Shown: positions 1 to 9,169 of the stretch, piece by piece
How the letters are laid out: the number at the start of each line of letters is the position of its first letter
How positions within the stretch are numbered: the stretch's first letter is position 1
Assembly: GCA_900545805.1 (NCBI GenBank)
Contig: URAL01000001.1
Coordinates: 47,321-111,320 of the forward strand
Origin: an uncultured Eubacteriales bacterium
Lineage (GTDB): Bacteria; Bacillota; Clostridia; Oscillospirales; Oscillospiraceae
DNA length: 64,000 nt
Direction: 5' to 3'
Notes under the pieces: model-generated
What the model was told of the DNA's origin: nothing
Database searches by the model: none
Seen by the model: only the letters and a program-made list of their open reading frames with translations
Program-made: the position numbers and the translations under genes

Positions 1-1007
1 ACCTGCTGACGGTTTTCGTTATAGCTGCTCTTGCCGCCGGCAGACTGCATGAGCTGAAGATAGTCTATAACGACAAGTCCCAGGTTTGATAATCTGCGGC
101 ACTGAGCATTCATATCCGCAACGGTGAGCATGGAATTATCGTCAATGCGCATATCCGTTGCGCTGACCATCTGAGCAGCGGAGGCCAGACGCCGCCACTC
201 ATCGGGGCTCAGCTGCCCTGTCAGCATATTCTGCGACGGGACGGAGGCCTCGCGTGCAAGGAGCCTGCTTACAAGCTGCTCGCGGCTCATTTCCAATGAG
301 AACACGGCGACGGTCTTGTCCGAATTCTTCGCAACGTCCATTGCTATATTGAGCGCGATGCTGGTTTTGCCCATTGCCGGACGTGCGGCAATGAGTACAA
401 GCTCACCCTTATTCAGGCCGAGGATGAATTTGTCGAGATCCTTAAGTCCCGTGGAGAGACCGGGGATGGTCTTGCCGCTGGACGCAGCCTCTGATATATT
501 CTCGTACACGGTCTGGACGACGGCGGATATCGGCAGAAGTCCGCCTATATTGCGTCCCTGACGCAGGGCGTAGATCTTGCTCTCTGCCGCTTCGAGGATA
601 TTCTCCGCCTCTCCCGAGCCCTCGTAGACAAGATTGTTTATCTCATCCGCCGCGGACGCAAGATTTCTGAGCAGTGCCCTGTCGCGCACAATAGCGGCAT
701 ACTCAAGAACGTTTGCCGCCGTCGGTGTTATGCGCATGAGCTCGGCAATATACTCTGTGCTGGCCTCACTGTAAACGCCGCGCACCTTCATCTGGTCAAG
801 AACCGTGACGGGGTCAATGGTCTGCCCATAGGAGAACATGGTGTATATGGTCTCAAATATATCTCTGTTCTGCTTTATATAGAACTCCGCGCCGCGCAGA
901 CGCTCGATAACGTCCGGTATGCAGCGCGTGTCTATCAGCATCGAGCCTATGACCGCCTGCTCTGCCGTTGCCGAGTGCGGCGCCTGTCTGCCCAATAATT
1001 CTTCCAT
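1..1007 (-). CDS. dnaB: Replicative DNA helicase DnaB, 3' part cut by the window edge
   Basis: Hexameric helicase that unwinds DNA ahead of the replication fork. The frame is open to the left edge, so only the first ~335 residues are present. Seen: N-terminus MEELLGRQAPHSATAEQ, the all-alpha N-terminal domain, then the RecA-like core with Walker A ARPAMGKTS and the Walker B region VVIDYLQLM close to the cut. It is the last visible gene of the gdpP-rplI-dnaB block, an order conserved in Firmicutes, and starts 34 nt after the rplI stop, so co-transcription from the gdpP promoter is likely. Confidence 0.96.
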   Translation of the reverse strand, partial: MEELLGRQAPHSATAEQAVIGSMLIDTRCIPDVIERLRGAEFYIKQNRDIFETIYTMFSYGQTIDPVTVLDQMKVRGVYSEASTEYIAELMRITPTAANVLEYAAIVRDRALLRNLASAADEINNLVYEGSGEAENILEAAESKIYALRQGRNIGGLLPISAVVQTVYENISEAASSGKTIPGLSTGLKDLDKFILGLNKGELVLIAARPAMGKTSIALNIAMDVAKNSDKTVAVFSLEMSREQLVSRLLAREASVPSQNMLTGQLSPDEWRRLASAAQMVSATDMRIDDNSMLTVADMNAQCRRLSNLGLVVIDYLQLMQSAGGKSSYNENRQQ

Positions 1008-1041
1008 GCTTCAACTCCTGCCGCTTACTGAAATGCTTCTC

Positions 1042-1488
1042 TTATGCCTCGATGACGAGCACGTTTATCGTGCCGGATATCTCATAGCCGAGCTTCGCCT
1101 TGACCTGGAATGAGCCGAAGGTCTTTATGGGCTCGGGCTGGACGATCTTGTTCTTTTCAATCTCTATTTCGTGCTGCTGCCTGAGCGCATCGCTTATCTC
1201 CTGCGAGGTGACAGAGCCGAACAGCTTGCCCTTATCGCCGGCCTTTGCACGCACGGTGACGGTAATCTCGCCGAGCTTCTTTGCGTTTGCCTCAGCCTCG
1301 GCCTTTTCACGAGCTATCTGAGCGGCCTTTGCTTTTTCCTTGAGCTTGAGCGCATTTATATTGTCGGCCGTCGCTTCGCTTGCAAGCTTGCGCGGCAAAA
1401 GGTAATTGCGTGCGTAGCCGTCGGAGACCTCCTTCAGCTCTCCCTTTTTGCCTTGTCCCCTGACATCAACGTTAAAAATAACTTTCAT
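1042..1488 (-). CDS. rplI: 50S ribosomal protein L9
   Basis: Large-subunit ribosomal protein that binds 23S rRNA. The product is 148 residues, the usual L9 length, with the typical N-terminus [18 protein letters not shown] and the conserved [13 protein letters not shown] segment. A longer frame begins at 1533, but the start at 1488 is preceded by AAAGGAA at a good distance and gives the family N-terminus, so I chose it. Lies 25 nt after gdpP and 34 nt before dnaB. Confidence 0.97.
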   Translation of the reverse strand: MKVIFNVDVRGQGKKGELKEVSDGYARNYLLPRKLASEATADNINALKLKEKAKAAQIAREKAEAEANAKKLGEITVTVRAKAGDKGKLFGSVTSQEISDALRQQHEIEIEKNKIVQPEPIKTFGSFQVKAKLGYEISGTINVLVIEA

Positions 1489-1513
1489 AATTAATTCCTT
1501 TCCCGTGAATAAA

Positions 1514-3508
1514 TCACGAATCAATATACTCATCTATGGCGGCATACAGCTTTTGAACCGCCTGCTCCAGCGTCAGCCCGTTTATCTGCGCTGCGGCGGC
1601 CGCACGGTTTCCGCCGCCGCCGAGCTTTTCCATTATAAGCTGAACGTTCACCTCGCCTATGGATCGCGCCGAGACGAACACGCCGCCGTCCTCGGTCGGA
1701 TACATGACCATGGACGCGTCGACGCCTGCCACATTGAGCAGCTCGTCCGCCGCCTGCGCGGCAACTATCCTACTCTGCGGCGTTTCCGGAACGGCAATGG
1801 CCGTAATGCTCCGGTAAAGCCTTGCACGCTGGAGTATTCTGTACTTTGCGACTGTCTGCTCCATGCCGTTCTGCATGAGCTTTTTGACGGCCACCGTGTC
1901 CGCCCCGGCACGGCGCAGATACGCCGCTGCGTCAAAGGTGCGATCACCGGTGCGCATGGTGAAGCTCTTCGTATCGAGGACGATGCCTGCAAGTATTGCC
2001 TCGGCCTCACAGCGCAGGAGCTTCGGCTCGTCGCTGCACATTTCGAGTATCTCCGTCATCAGCTCGCACACGGACGAGGCATATGGCTCTATAAAGCTCA
2101 GATCCGCCCTGTCTATGTAGGTAGCTGCGCGGCGGTGATGATCGATGACCGCGACGTGATTGCACGACTGCAAAAGCCGCAGATCCTCGACCTGCTCGGG
2201 TCGGTTGGTATCGACAACGACCAGAAGCGTCTTGCCGTCGGCTATCATGATGGCCTCGCGGGCACTTATAAACGCCTCCTTATACTCCGGGCTTTCGCGC
2301 AGGAGCTTTATAAGCGGCTTTGCCGAGCTTTTTTCCACATCCGCAACGATCAGTGCGCTCTTACCGTTTTTGCGGGCAAGGCTGCACACGCCGACGGCGC
2401 CGCCAATGCTGTCCATATCGCTGAATTTGTGTCCCATGACCAGAACGCGTGACGCATCCTTTATGAGCGATTCGAGCGCGTTTGCCATAACGCGCGAGCG
2501 GACCTTGTTGCTAGACTCGACCTCTCCGGACTTGCCGCCGATGAAATCAAAGCTGAATTTGTTCTTGATAACGGCCTGGTCGCCTCCGCGTGAGAGCGCC
2601 ATTTCGACGGCCAGGGACGCAAACTGGAGCGCCTCGCTGAGGTTTTCGCCGTTTCGTCCTATACCTATGGACAGTGTGGCGTGGATGCCGCTCGGACTCA
2701 CGACCTGGTGCACCTCGCTTAAGATATCGCACTTTTTATCGAGGATGCCCTGCATATAGCGTTCCTCGAAAAGAAACAGATACCTGTCGCGGTCATAGCG
2801 GATAATGATACCGTTTGTATCCGCGCCCCACTGATCGAGCTTATCGCCGACCGCGTCGCGCAGATCGTTTCTGACGCGCTCGGGCTGGTTTTTCATGAGT
2901 TCCTCGTAGTTGTCGATCGTAAGAATCGCGGCTACGGGCTTGGAGAGCTCATGCTCATCGCGGATATTCTCATACTCGGTCACATCGATCCAGTACGCTA
3001 TCGCCATGAAATGCCGGTCGTTCCCGTCACCGGCGCCGGAACGGACGATGTTGCCGCATATCTGATACTTCCTATCCTTGAGCTCAAAAAGGTCGGGGCT
3101 TTTCGTCTTACCCTCCATGAGCCACTTGCCGGAAAACTCCGGAATGAGCTCGGCAAGGCTTATATCCGTGCGCGAGCCGGACAGACCGCTTATCGAAAAG
3201 AACATCTCGTTGCCCCAGATGATGCGTGAATCATCAAGTCTGAAAACGACTATGGGCAGAGGAAAATTCAAAAGCGTGTTGTTCTTAGCCGTCTCCGCAT
3301 CGTAGGTGACAGACTCGATATACGCCAGCAGCGCCTTTCTTCTGCGCGAGCGCGTGATCACCGAGTAGATGATAAGTCCGAGAATGACCACGCCCTCCGC
3401 CGCGGCGAGATAGTAGTTTTTAAGCACCAGCGTCGCCACCGCGAACACGATAAGGAAAAATACGAACGGTCTTGTATTCGGTTCAAACAGTCTCTGTGAA
3501 TTTTTCAT
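1514..3508 (-). CDS. gdpP: Cyclic-di-AMP phosphodiesterase GdpP (DHH-DHHA1)
   Basis: Membrane-bound phosphodiesterase that hydrolyses c-di-AMP and so controls potassium, osmotic and cell-wall homeostasis. 664 residues, the normal length. Order: two TM helices (about 14-55), PAS-like domain (about 80-185), degenerate GGDEF domain with [12 protein letters not shown] (about 190-315), DHH domain with [23 protein letters not shown] and the VIDHHRR motif (about 345-510), then DHHA1. The DHHA1 glycine motif reads GGGGNR where Bacillus GdpP, as I recall it, has GGGGH. First gene of the gdpP-rplI-dnaB block; a clear promoter lies at 3544-3572. Confidence 0.95.
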   Translation of the reverse strand: MKNSQRLFEPNTRPFVFFLIVFAVATLVLKNYYLAAAEGVVILGLIIYSVITRSRRRKALLAYIESVTYDAETAKNNTLLNFPLPIVVFRLDDSRIIWGNEMFFSISGLSGSRTDISLAELIPEFSGKWLMEGKTKSPDLFELKDRKYQICGNIVRSGAGDGNDRHFMAIAYWIDVTEYENIRDEHELSKPVAAILTIDNYEELMKNQPERVRNDLRDAVGDKLDQWGADTNGIIIRYDRDRYLFLFEERYMQGILDKKCDILSEVHQVVSPSGIHATLSIGIGRNGENLSEALQFASLAVEMALSRGGDQAVIKNKFSFDFIGGKSGEVESSNKVRSRVMANALESLIKDASRVLVMGHKFSDMDSIGGAVGVCSLARKNGKSALIVADVEKSSAKPLIKLLRESPEYKEAFISAREAIMIADGKTLLVVVDTNRPEQVEDLRLLQSCNHVAVIDHHRRAATYIDRADLSFIEPYASSVCELMTEILEMCSDEPKLLRCEAEAILAGIVLDTKSFTMRTGDRTFDAAAYLRRAGADTVAVKKLMQNGMEQTVAKYRILQRARLYRSITAIAVPETPQSRIVAAQAADELLNVAGVDASMVMYPTEDGGVFVSARSIGEVNVQLIMEKLGGGGNRAAAAAQINGLTLEQAVQKLYAAIDEYIDS

Positions 3509-3543
3509 TTCCGACTTCCTATAGCAAAACTTATAGATATTAA

Positions 3544-3572
3544 ATTATAACAAAGTATCAGCCCGATTACAA
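3544..3572 (-). promoter_or_regulatory. Sigma-A promoter of gdpP
   Basis: On the minus strand TTGTAA-N17-TATAAT, about 35 nt upstream of the gdpP start. Same hexamers and spacing as the divergent hemZ promoter. Confidence 0.75.
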
Positions 3573-3608
3573 CTGCAAAATTGTTTTTGCAGGTATTCTT
3601 TCAAATCG

Positions 3609-3637
3609 TTGTAATAGTTTTTCGTTTATGCTATAAT
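3609..3637 (+). promoter_or_regulatory. Sigma-A promoter of hemZ, extended -10
   Basis: TTGTAA-N17-TATAAT with TGC just before the -10. It is followed by AAGGAG (3655-3660) and the GTG start of hemZ at 3668. Confidence 0.8.
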
Positions 3638-3667
3638 TTAAAATTACATCGTTTAAGGAGATGCGCC

Positions 3668-5146
3668 GTGAGACTTTATTTTTACGGACATGATTATAAA
3701 TACGCCGCCGAGCAGATGCTGCTGTCGCTCTACCCCTCAGAGCGCCCGGAATACCCCGTTGGAGAGCCCGCGGGCGACAGGGTCGAGCTGCGCTTATCGC
3801 ACAGCAAAACGTACACAACGGCAAGCTGCCGCCTTATCTTAAACGGCAGCGAGTTCAGGGCAAAAAGCTCCGTGAAAACCGAGCTGATGACGGATGATAT
3901 CGCACGCGATAAGCTTTGCAGCCGCGTGATAAAGACCTCGTTTTACCGCGCCGCCCGACGGGCGGGGCATAAGCAGCCGGCCTGGGGGATGCTCACGGGC
4001 GTGAGGCCGGGAAAGCTTTTCCGCGAGGAGCTTGAGAACAAGAGCCCGGACGCCGCGCTCGGAAAATTCATCGCCGGATACGATGTTACCGAGCCGCGTG
4101 CGGTGCTCTGCCGCGATACGGCGCTCGTGACAGAGAGTATTATAAAAAGTTTGGATAAGCGCGATATATGTCTGTATGTCGGCATACCGTTTTGCCCTAC
4201 AAGATGCTCATATTGCAGCTTTGTCAGTCAATCGACGGAAAAGAGCATGAAGCTCATCCCTCCTTTTCTGGACGCACTCATGCGGGAGATAGACGCCGCG
4301 GCAGAGGCCGTAAATAAGCTGCAGCTTTCGGTCATATCTATCTACATGGGCGGCGGAACGCCTACGACCTTAAGTGCTCAGCAGCTTGACAGGCTGTGCT
4401 CAAGGCTTGAAGACAGCTTTGACCTTTCGCATCTTCGCGAATACACCGTCGAGGCAGGACGCCCCGACACGATAACGCTCGATAAGCTGCGCACCCTGCG
4501 TGTGCACGGCGTTGACAGGATAAGCGTAAATCCGCAGACGATGAGCGACGAGGTTCTGAATGTCATCGGCCGAAGGCACTCGGCGCAGGACATAATCAAC
4601 GCGTTCAGCGCTGTGCGCAGCGTCGGCGGCATGGCGGTCAACATGGACCTCATCGCCGGGCTTCCCTCAGACAGCGCCGAGGGCTTTGAAAAAACTCTCG
4701 ACACGGTCATCGGCCTTGAGCCGGAGAATATAACCGTCCACACGCTGTCGCTGAAAAAGGGCTCGCGCATAACGCTGGAGGGCAGCACGCTCCCCGGTGA
4801 GTCAGAGGTCGGCAGAATGCTTGACACGGCGGCCGAAAGACTGCGCAGCGGAGGCTGGGCGCCGTATTATCTGTACAGGCAGAAGTTCATGTCCGGCGGC
4901 TTTGAAAACGTCGGCTGGGCAAAGCCCGGCAGCGAGAATATCTACAACATATGCATCATGGAGGAGCTGTGCTCCATCGTCGCGCTCGGCGGTGGCGGCT
5001 CAACAAAGCTCATCTCCCCCGACGGAGGCCGGAATATACGCTTTTTCGCGCCCAAGTACCCGTCGGAGTACATAAGCGGTATACAAAAGACCTGCGATGA
5101 CAAGCAGGGTATAATAGACTTCTACAGTAAGGAGAGCAAAAAATAA
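3668..5146 (+). CDS. hemZ: Coproporphyrinogen dehydrogenase HemZ-type radical SAM enzyme
   Basis: Oxygen-independent coproporphyrinogen III dehydrogenase family, radical SAM. 492 residues from a GTG start 7 nt after AAGGAG; the longer upstream frame has no ribosome site. Seen: family-specific N-terminus MRLYFYGHDYKYAAEQ, the cluster-binding CPTRCSYCSF (Cys 176, 180 and 183), then IYMGGGTPTTLS and VNMDLIAGLPSD of the SAM barrel. HemZ proteins are common in clostridia that lack a full haem pathway, so the real substrate in this organism is uncertain. The stop overlaps the next start by one base. Confidence 0.9.
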   Translation: MRLYFYGHDYKYAAEQMLLSLYPSERPEYPVGEPAGDRVELRLSHSKTYTTASCRLILNGSEFRAKSSVKTELMTDDIARDKLCSRVIKTSFYRAARRAGHKQPAWGMLTGVRPGKLFREELENKSPDAALGKFIAGYDVTEPRAVLCRDTALVTESIIKSLDKRDICLYVGIPFCPTRCSYCSFVSQSTEKSMKLIPPFLDALMREIDAAAEAVNKLQLSVISIYMGGGTPTTLSAQQLDRLCSRLEDSFDLSHLREYTVEAGRPDTITLDKLRTLRVHGVDRISVNPQTMSDEVLNVIGRRHSAQDIINAFSAVRSVGGMAVNMDLIAGLPSDSAEGFEKTLDTVIGLEPENITVHTLSLKKGSRITLEGSTLPGESEVGRMLDTAAERLRSGGWAPYYLYRQKFMSGGFENVGWAKPGSENIYNICIMEELCSIVALGGGGSTKLISPDGGRNIRFFAPKYPSEYISGIQKTCDDKQGIIDFYSKESKK

Positions 5147-6078
5147 TGGCATTTGATCTGAAGGAAATCAATTTTCGCACGGTGGCCGATCCCAAGGGCT
5201 TCATCGAGGAATGCGACGAGGTGTACGAAGGCCGCGTCAGAGATGCGGCGGATAAGATTATCGAAAACAGCAGAAAAAGCCCTATCGTCCTTATGTCCGG
5301 CCCCTCCGGCTCGGGCAAGACGACGACAGCTCGCAAGATAAGCGAGGAGCTTGAGCGCCGCGGCGTTCACGCGCACTATGTCGGCATGGACGACTATTTC
5401 AAGTCCGTCGATCCCGCAACCGCGCCCAGGACTCCCGAGGGAGATATCGACCTTGAGTCCCCCTTGTGCCTGGATATGGAGCTGTTAAACGAGCATTTTA
5501 CCATGCTCACCGAGGGCAGGCGCATCTTCGTTCCGAAATACGAGTTCTCACGCCAGATGCGCGTGCTCGAGCCGTCAAAATCCATAAAGCTCAAAAAGGA
5601 TGAGATAGTCGTTTTTGAGGGCATACACGCACTCAACGATATGATAACCGAAAAGCATCCGGACGCGTTCAAGCTGTACATCTCCGCACGCAGCAATGTT
5701 GAGTTTAACGGTGAGGTCTGCTTCAAGGGCACATGGTTCAGGCTCGTGCGGCGTACGGTGCGCGACTACAACTTCCGCGGCGCCGATCCCGCGCAGACGC
5801 TCAAAATGTGGGCAAACGTCCGCAGAGGTGAAAAGTCCTACATATCGCCGTTTAAGAACAAGGCGGACTTTATGTTCGACTCGGCCTTTCCCTACGAGAT
5901 GGCAGTCATGAACGATACCGCCACCAGACTCTTCTCCACGATTCCGGAGGGCATAGAGCGATATGACGAGCTGCGCACGGTGCTTCCTGCGCTGCAGCTG
6001 TTCGGAGTGATAGATGAGAAATACGTTGCCCCCGACGCACTTATACGCGAGTTCATCGGCGGCGGAGAATACGACTGA
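5146..6078 (+). CDS. Uridine kinase-like nucleoside kinase
   Basis: P-loop kinase of the uridine kinase/phosphoribulokinase family, expected to phosphorylate a nucleoside, probably uridine or cytidine. 310 residues. Walker A GPSGSGKTTTAR lies near residue 50, followed by GMDDYFKSVDPATAPRTPEG, which matches the substrate-binding segment of the family, and VVFEGIHAL. An N-terminal extension of about 40 residues precedes the kinase. Start ATG overlaps the hemZ stop (TAATG), so the two are translationally coupled. Substrate not resolved from sequence. Confidence 0.85.
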   Translation: MAFDLKEINFRTVADPKGFIEECDEVYEGRVRDAADKIIENSRKSPIVLMSGPSGSGKTTTARKISEELERRGVHAHYVGMDDYFKSVDPATAPRTPEGDIDLESPLCLDMELLNEHFTMLTEGRRIFVPKYEFSRQMRVLEPSKSIKLKKDEIVVFEGIHALNDMITEKHPDAFKLYISARSNVEFNGEVCFKGTWFRLVRRTVRDYNFRGADPAQTLKMWANVRRGEKSYISPFKNKADFMFDSAFPYEMAVMNDTATRLFSTIPEGIERYDELRTVLPALQLFGVIDEKYVAPDALIREFIGGGEYD

Positions 6079-6098
6079 TCAACAAACGGAGGATAAAG

Positions 6099-6773
6099 AT
6101 GAAAAACACAAAGAGAATACTTGCGCTCGTTCTGGCGCTCACTATGGTTTTTGCTCTGTGCGCCTGCACGAGCGATGACGACGTAAAGGGCAAGACAGAT
6201 CCCGGCGTCGCCGAGACAGCAGCCCCCGAAAAGGAGCTTGAGCTCGGCAATATCAGCGGCGGCAAATACGAAAACGCCTATTTCGGCTTCGGCTGCGAGC
6301 TCGACGAGCAGTGGACCTATGCCACCGAGGATCAGCTTCTGAGTATGGTGCAGGCCACGGCCGATCTCGTAGACGATGAAAACTTCAAGGATGAGCTTCT
6401 GAAGGCCGACATGTTCTATGACATGATGACTTATTTCTACGACGGCGTCACAAACATGAACGTCATAGTTCAGAACATCGGCGCGGCGTACGGCGCACTG
6501 CTCGACGAGGACGCGATAGCCGAGCAGACCGCAGAGGTCATGCCGGAGCAGCTCGCGGCGGCTTCCATGGACGTTCAGTCCTGCGAGCAGGTAGTCGTCG
6601 AGTTTGCCGGGGCAGATCACGCCGGCATACTCATCCACAGCACGATAAACGGCAGCGATGTGTATCAGCTTCAGGCCTTCGTCAAGGCCGGCAAATATGT
6701 AGCCATAATCACCATATCCTCCCCGCTTGAGGATAACATCGACGCGATGCTCGGATTCTTCTATGCGGTATAA
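6099..6773 (+). CDS. Lipoprotein of unknown function
   Basis: 224-residue secreted lipoprotein. A lipoprotein signal ends in FALCAC near residue 24, followed by an acidic linker and a soluble domain without a family I recognise. RBS GGAGG 8 nt before the ATG. Third and last gene of the hemZ transcript; a strong hairpin follows the stop. Confidence 0.75.
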   Translation: MKNTKRILALVLALTMVFALCACTSDDDVKGKTDPGVAETAAPEKELELGNISGGKYENAYFGFGCELDEQWTYATEDQLLSMVQATADLVDDENFKDELLKADMFYDMMTYFYDGVTNMNVIVQNIGAAYGALLDEDAIAEQTAEVMPEQLAAASMDVQSCEQVVVEFAGADHAGILIHSTINGSDVYQLQAFVKAGKYVAIITISSPLEDNIDAMLGFFYAV

Positions 6774-6775
6774 GC

Positions 6776-6809
6776 AAAACAGCTCAGACCGTTTGGTCTG
6801 AGCTGTTTT
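6776..6809. terminator. Bidirectional terminator between the lipoprotein gene and rsmG
   Basis: 15-bp perfect stem (AAAACAGCTCAGACC, loop GTTT, then its complement) with A-run and T-run on opposite sides. It can stop both converging transcripts. Confidence 0.85.
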
Positions 6810-6817
6810 AATGCTTT

Positions 6818-7519
6818 TTACAGCGGCTGCTTTTTTATCTGCGCCCATTTGCGCGGGTATTTCGGGTGCGTGGGCTTTATTTTTTCTATTATAACGGCGG
6901 CGTGGCTTATACCTGTTCCCGGTATCGAATAGTGCACCGTTTCCTTAAGCCTGCCTCCGAGAAGGTGCATGGCGTTTTCGGCCTCATCGACCTCCTGTGC
7001 ACAGTCGGGACCCTTCATGGCTATAAACAGCCCCCCGACGCGCAGATACGGCAGGCACAGCTCGCAGAGCGTGCCGAGGCGTGCAACAGCGCGTGAGACG
7101 GCAATGTCGTAAGCGGCTCTGCGCTCCTCTGATATCTCCTCGGCGCGCACATGTACACACTGTACATTCTCAAGCTTAAGCCTTGCACATAGCTCGCTTA
7201 AAAAATCAATGCGCTTATTGAGGCTGTCGAGCAGCGTTATGTCCATGTCCGGCTGCACGATTTTAAGCACCATTCCCGGGAACCCGGCGCCCGTTCCGAC
7301 GTCAATTACCTTTTTATCTGCAAAATCGCAGACCGTCAAAAGCGCCGCGCAGTCGAGAAAATGCAGACGCGCAACATCCTCTGCACCGCTTATTGCGGTG
7401 AGATTCATGACGCGGTTGCGCTCCTCAAGATATTCATAATACGTTTTAAGCCTGCCGACCGCTTCGGCATCGGGCATAATACCGAGCGCGGCAAAGCCGT
7501 CGTTTAAAATCTTATCCAT
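6818..7519 (-). CDS. rsmG: 16S rRNA (guanine-527-N7) methyltransferase RsmG
   Basis: Methylates G527 of 16S rRNA using SAM. 233 residues, near the usual size. SAM-binding motif VIDVGTGAGFPGMVLKI (about 70-86), MDITLLDSLNKRIDFL, and the late SRAVARL segment are all as expected. Here it is separate from the parA/parB or mnmG genes it often accompanies. Confidence 0.95.
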   Translation of the reverse strand: MDKILNDGFAALGIMPDAEAVGRLKTYYEYLEERNRVMNLTAISGAEDVARLHFLDCAALLTVCDFADKKVIDVGTGAGFPGMVLKIVQPDMDITLLDSLNKRIDFLSELCARLKLENVQCVHVRAEEISEERRAAYDIAVSRAVARLGTLCELCLPYLRVGGLFIAMKGPDCAQEVDEAENAMHLLGGRLKETVHYSIPGTGISHAAVIIEKIKPTHPKYPRKWAQIKKQPL

Positions 7520-7533
7520 AAAAGCTCCGAAGA

Positions 7534-7565
7534 AAAATGAGTCGGGCAGCTGCCCGACTCATTTT
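7534..7565 (-). terminator. Terminator after the SleB-domain gene
   Basis: 32-bp near-complete palindrome centred on GGGCAGCTGCCC, flanked by A4 and T4, between the hydrolase stop and rsmG. Confidence 0.8.
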
Positions 7566-7589
7566 AGCACATTCGTTTTTGTTTATCAA

Positions 7590-8432
7590 TCAGATAAAGA
7601 AATTGTGGTCGCCGATCTGTCCGAGCCATGTCGTTTCGATCATGCCGCTGCCCCAGTATCGTCCAACCTGGAAAAACAGCGCATCGCCGACGGTATTGTA
7701 GCCCTCCAGGACGAGCTTTGCGCACACTACGCTTATGTCATACGGCTCACCGTATATGGTGCCCGCATATACGACGCTGAACTGACCCGGCTGGAAGATA
7801 ACATCCTTTATCGTCTCGCCGAAGCGTGCATCGCCCGCGCGGTTGAGGATAACATTTCCTACTCCGATCTGACCCGCAACGGGCTGGTTGCCGGACTCCC
7901 ATGTGATGATCCTGCTCATCCAGTAGAGATCATCCTCGTTGTAATACTCATCCCCGCTTTGGAGGATCTGTTCGTCTGCCGTGCTGAAATTAATAGCTCC
8001 GAGCTCTTCATCCTGCGTAACATCCAGCGTGAATATCTTCGCCAGGGCCTCGCTCGGGATGATGAAAGAGCCGTCAACCTCCATATAGCCGTCAGGAAGA
8101 TAGAGGTATCTGCCGTTTGCGCACAGATATTCGTCCTCAAAGCCGGCCTCGATCGTTATGCCGGCAACCTCGACGGTCAGTTTATTTATCTCTTTGTCAT
8201 AGTTGACATCGGCGTTGTAGCCAAGGACCGCGCAGGCGGCTTCAAGCGAAACGTAGGATTCGTCGCCTATCATATAGCCGCGGCAGGAAAGCAGTCCGTC
8301 GACATATACCGGAGTTTCGGTATAGCTTACGCCGTTGTCAGTTTCCTCAGCCAGCGCAGAGCCGCAGAGGAAAACGCACAGCAGACAGATAACGAACACG
8401 AGTGCAAAACTATACTTTTTCAGTTTACTCAT
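7590..8432 (-). CDS. Secreted cell-wall hydrolase, SleB-type catalytic domain
   Basis: 280 residues with signal peptide (cleavage after ALA near 28), a copper-amine-oxidase-N-like domain (about 35-150) that usually mediates wall attachment, and a C-terminal SleB/Hydrolase_2 domain: WMSRIITWESGNQP with the catalytic Glu, then VGNVILNR, and a terminal GDHNFF. SleB-type enzymes break spore cortex or wall peptidoglycan. The adjacent spoIIP and other sporulation genes fit a spore or division role. RBS AGGAG, and the -10 TATAAT at 8504-8509 lacks a good -35. Confidence 0.85.
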   Translation of the reverse strand: MSKLKKYSFALVFVICLLCVFLCGSALAEETDNGVSYTETPVYVDGLLSCRGYMIGDESYVSLEAACAVLGYNADVNYDKEINKLTVEVAGITIEAGFEDEYLCANGRYLYLPDGYMEVDGSFIIPSEALAKIFTLDVTQDEELGAINFSTADEQILQSGDEYYNEDDLYWMSRIITWESGNQPVAGQIGVGNVILNRAGDARFGETIKDVIFQPGQFSVVYAGTIYGEPYDISVVCAKLVLEGYNTVGDALFFQVGRYWGSGMIETTWLGQIGDHNFFI

Positions 8433-8786
8433 ATAACGCTCCTGTCATAAAAAATATATTCGGCAAAACACCGAATGTCGCCCTATAACTCTCAGGCATA
8501 TTTATTATAGCGGAACATTTGCAATTGAGTAAATAGTTATTTTGCATAAACGAGCTTGTGTCGAATTGTGCATATTTCACATAACAACTTCAAAAACCGC
8601 AAGATTTAGAGCCTTTGTAAGCCTAAAACACATCATTTTGTGTCTTGGGCAGCTTGCACAAAAGTCGAAATTCGACAACAATTTCTTAAAAAACCGTAAA
8701 AATTATTACAAATATTAATCACGTGTATAACGTTATGTAAATCAATTGCGTTATGAAATAAAATTATGTAAACTAAATTGTTGTTT
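8433..8786. other. AT-rich intergenic region, 354 bp
   Basis: No reading frame with a ribosome site on either strand. Contains a small hairpin (ATTCGG/CCGAAT, 8458-8476), a minus-strand -10 box (8504-8509) for the hydrolase gene, one copy of the TTGTGCATATTTCACA motif (8566-8581), and a GTCGAAATTCGAC palindrome near 8663. Confidence 0.6.
8566..8582 (+). promoter_or_regulatory. Motif TTGTGCATATTTCACA, copy 1
   Basis: Shares 16 consecutive bases with the copy at 62220 and matches the inverted copy at 42648 apart from the two central bases and the last base. About 134 nt upstream of the hydrolase start. Function unknown. Confidence 0.45.
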
Positions 8787-9029
8787 TTATATGCATTTTT
8801 TCAGTGCCTTGGATAGCTGATCGGGGCAGGAGGTTTTCTTATATCCGCAGCGTATACCCTCCAAGCGCTCCACGGCATCCTCGACCTTCATCCCCACCAG
8901 CAGCCGCGAAATACCTTGCAAATTGCCGTCACAGCCGCCTTTTACCTCCACTTTTTCGATGCGTCCGTCTTCGATATCTATCTCAAAAAGCTGCGAGCAG
9001 ACCCCCTTCGGACGATAAGTAATATGCAT
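8787..9029 (-). CDS. TSCPD domain protein (TIGR03905 type)
   Basis: 80-residue conserved protein of unknown function, named for the C-terminal TSCPDQL motif seen here. Four conserved cysteines: GVCSQ, GGCDGN, IRCG and SCPD. I start at the ATG of MHITYRPKG because GAGGTG sits 5 nt upstream; a GTG two codons earlier overlaps the ribosome site. Related to the C-terminal domain of some vitamin B12-dependent ribonucleotide reductases, but no function is proven for stand-alone forms. Confidence 0.85.
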   Translation of the reverse strand: MHITYRPKGVCSQLFEIDIEDGRIEKVEVKGGCDGNLQGISRLLVGMKVEDAVERLEGIRCGYKKTSCPDQLSKALKKCI

Positions 9030-9119
9030 AATCACACCTCATTTTTTGAATATTCGCGGTTTACATAATGCTGTATACAACCGTATATAAATCATACCAC
9101 AGTCCGCTCTTCAAGTACA

Positions 9120-9148
9120 GCATATTTTATCCCTCGCGGCAATATAAT
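9120..9148 (+). promoter_or_regulatory. Sigma-E-like promoter of spoIIP
   Basis: GCATATT, 14-nt spacer, AATATAAT. This resembles the Bacillus mother-cell sigma-E consensus (about GMATATT-N14-CATACAMT), with two mismatches in the -10. The predicted start of transcription is some 15 nt before the spoIIP ATG. Confidence 0.45.
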
Positions 9149-9169
9149 TGTCTGACGGGAGGGCTCGGT

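Noticed and set aside
1448..2452. Long plus-strand frame of 334 codons
   Set aside because: It lies antisense to gdpP, has no ribosome site and no recognisable domain; it is a GC-driven shadow frame.
7605..8450. 281-codon plus-strand frame over the SleB-type gene
   Set aside because: Fully antisense to a gene with clear domain motifs and a proper ribosome site.
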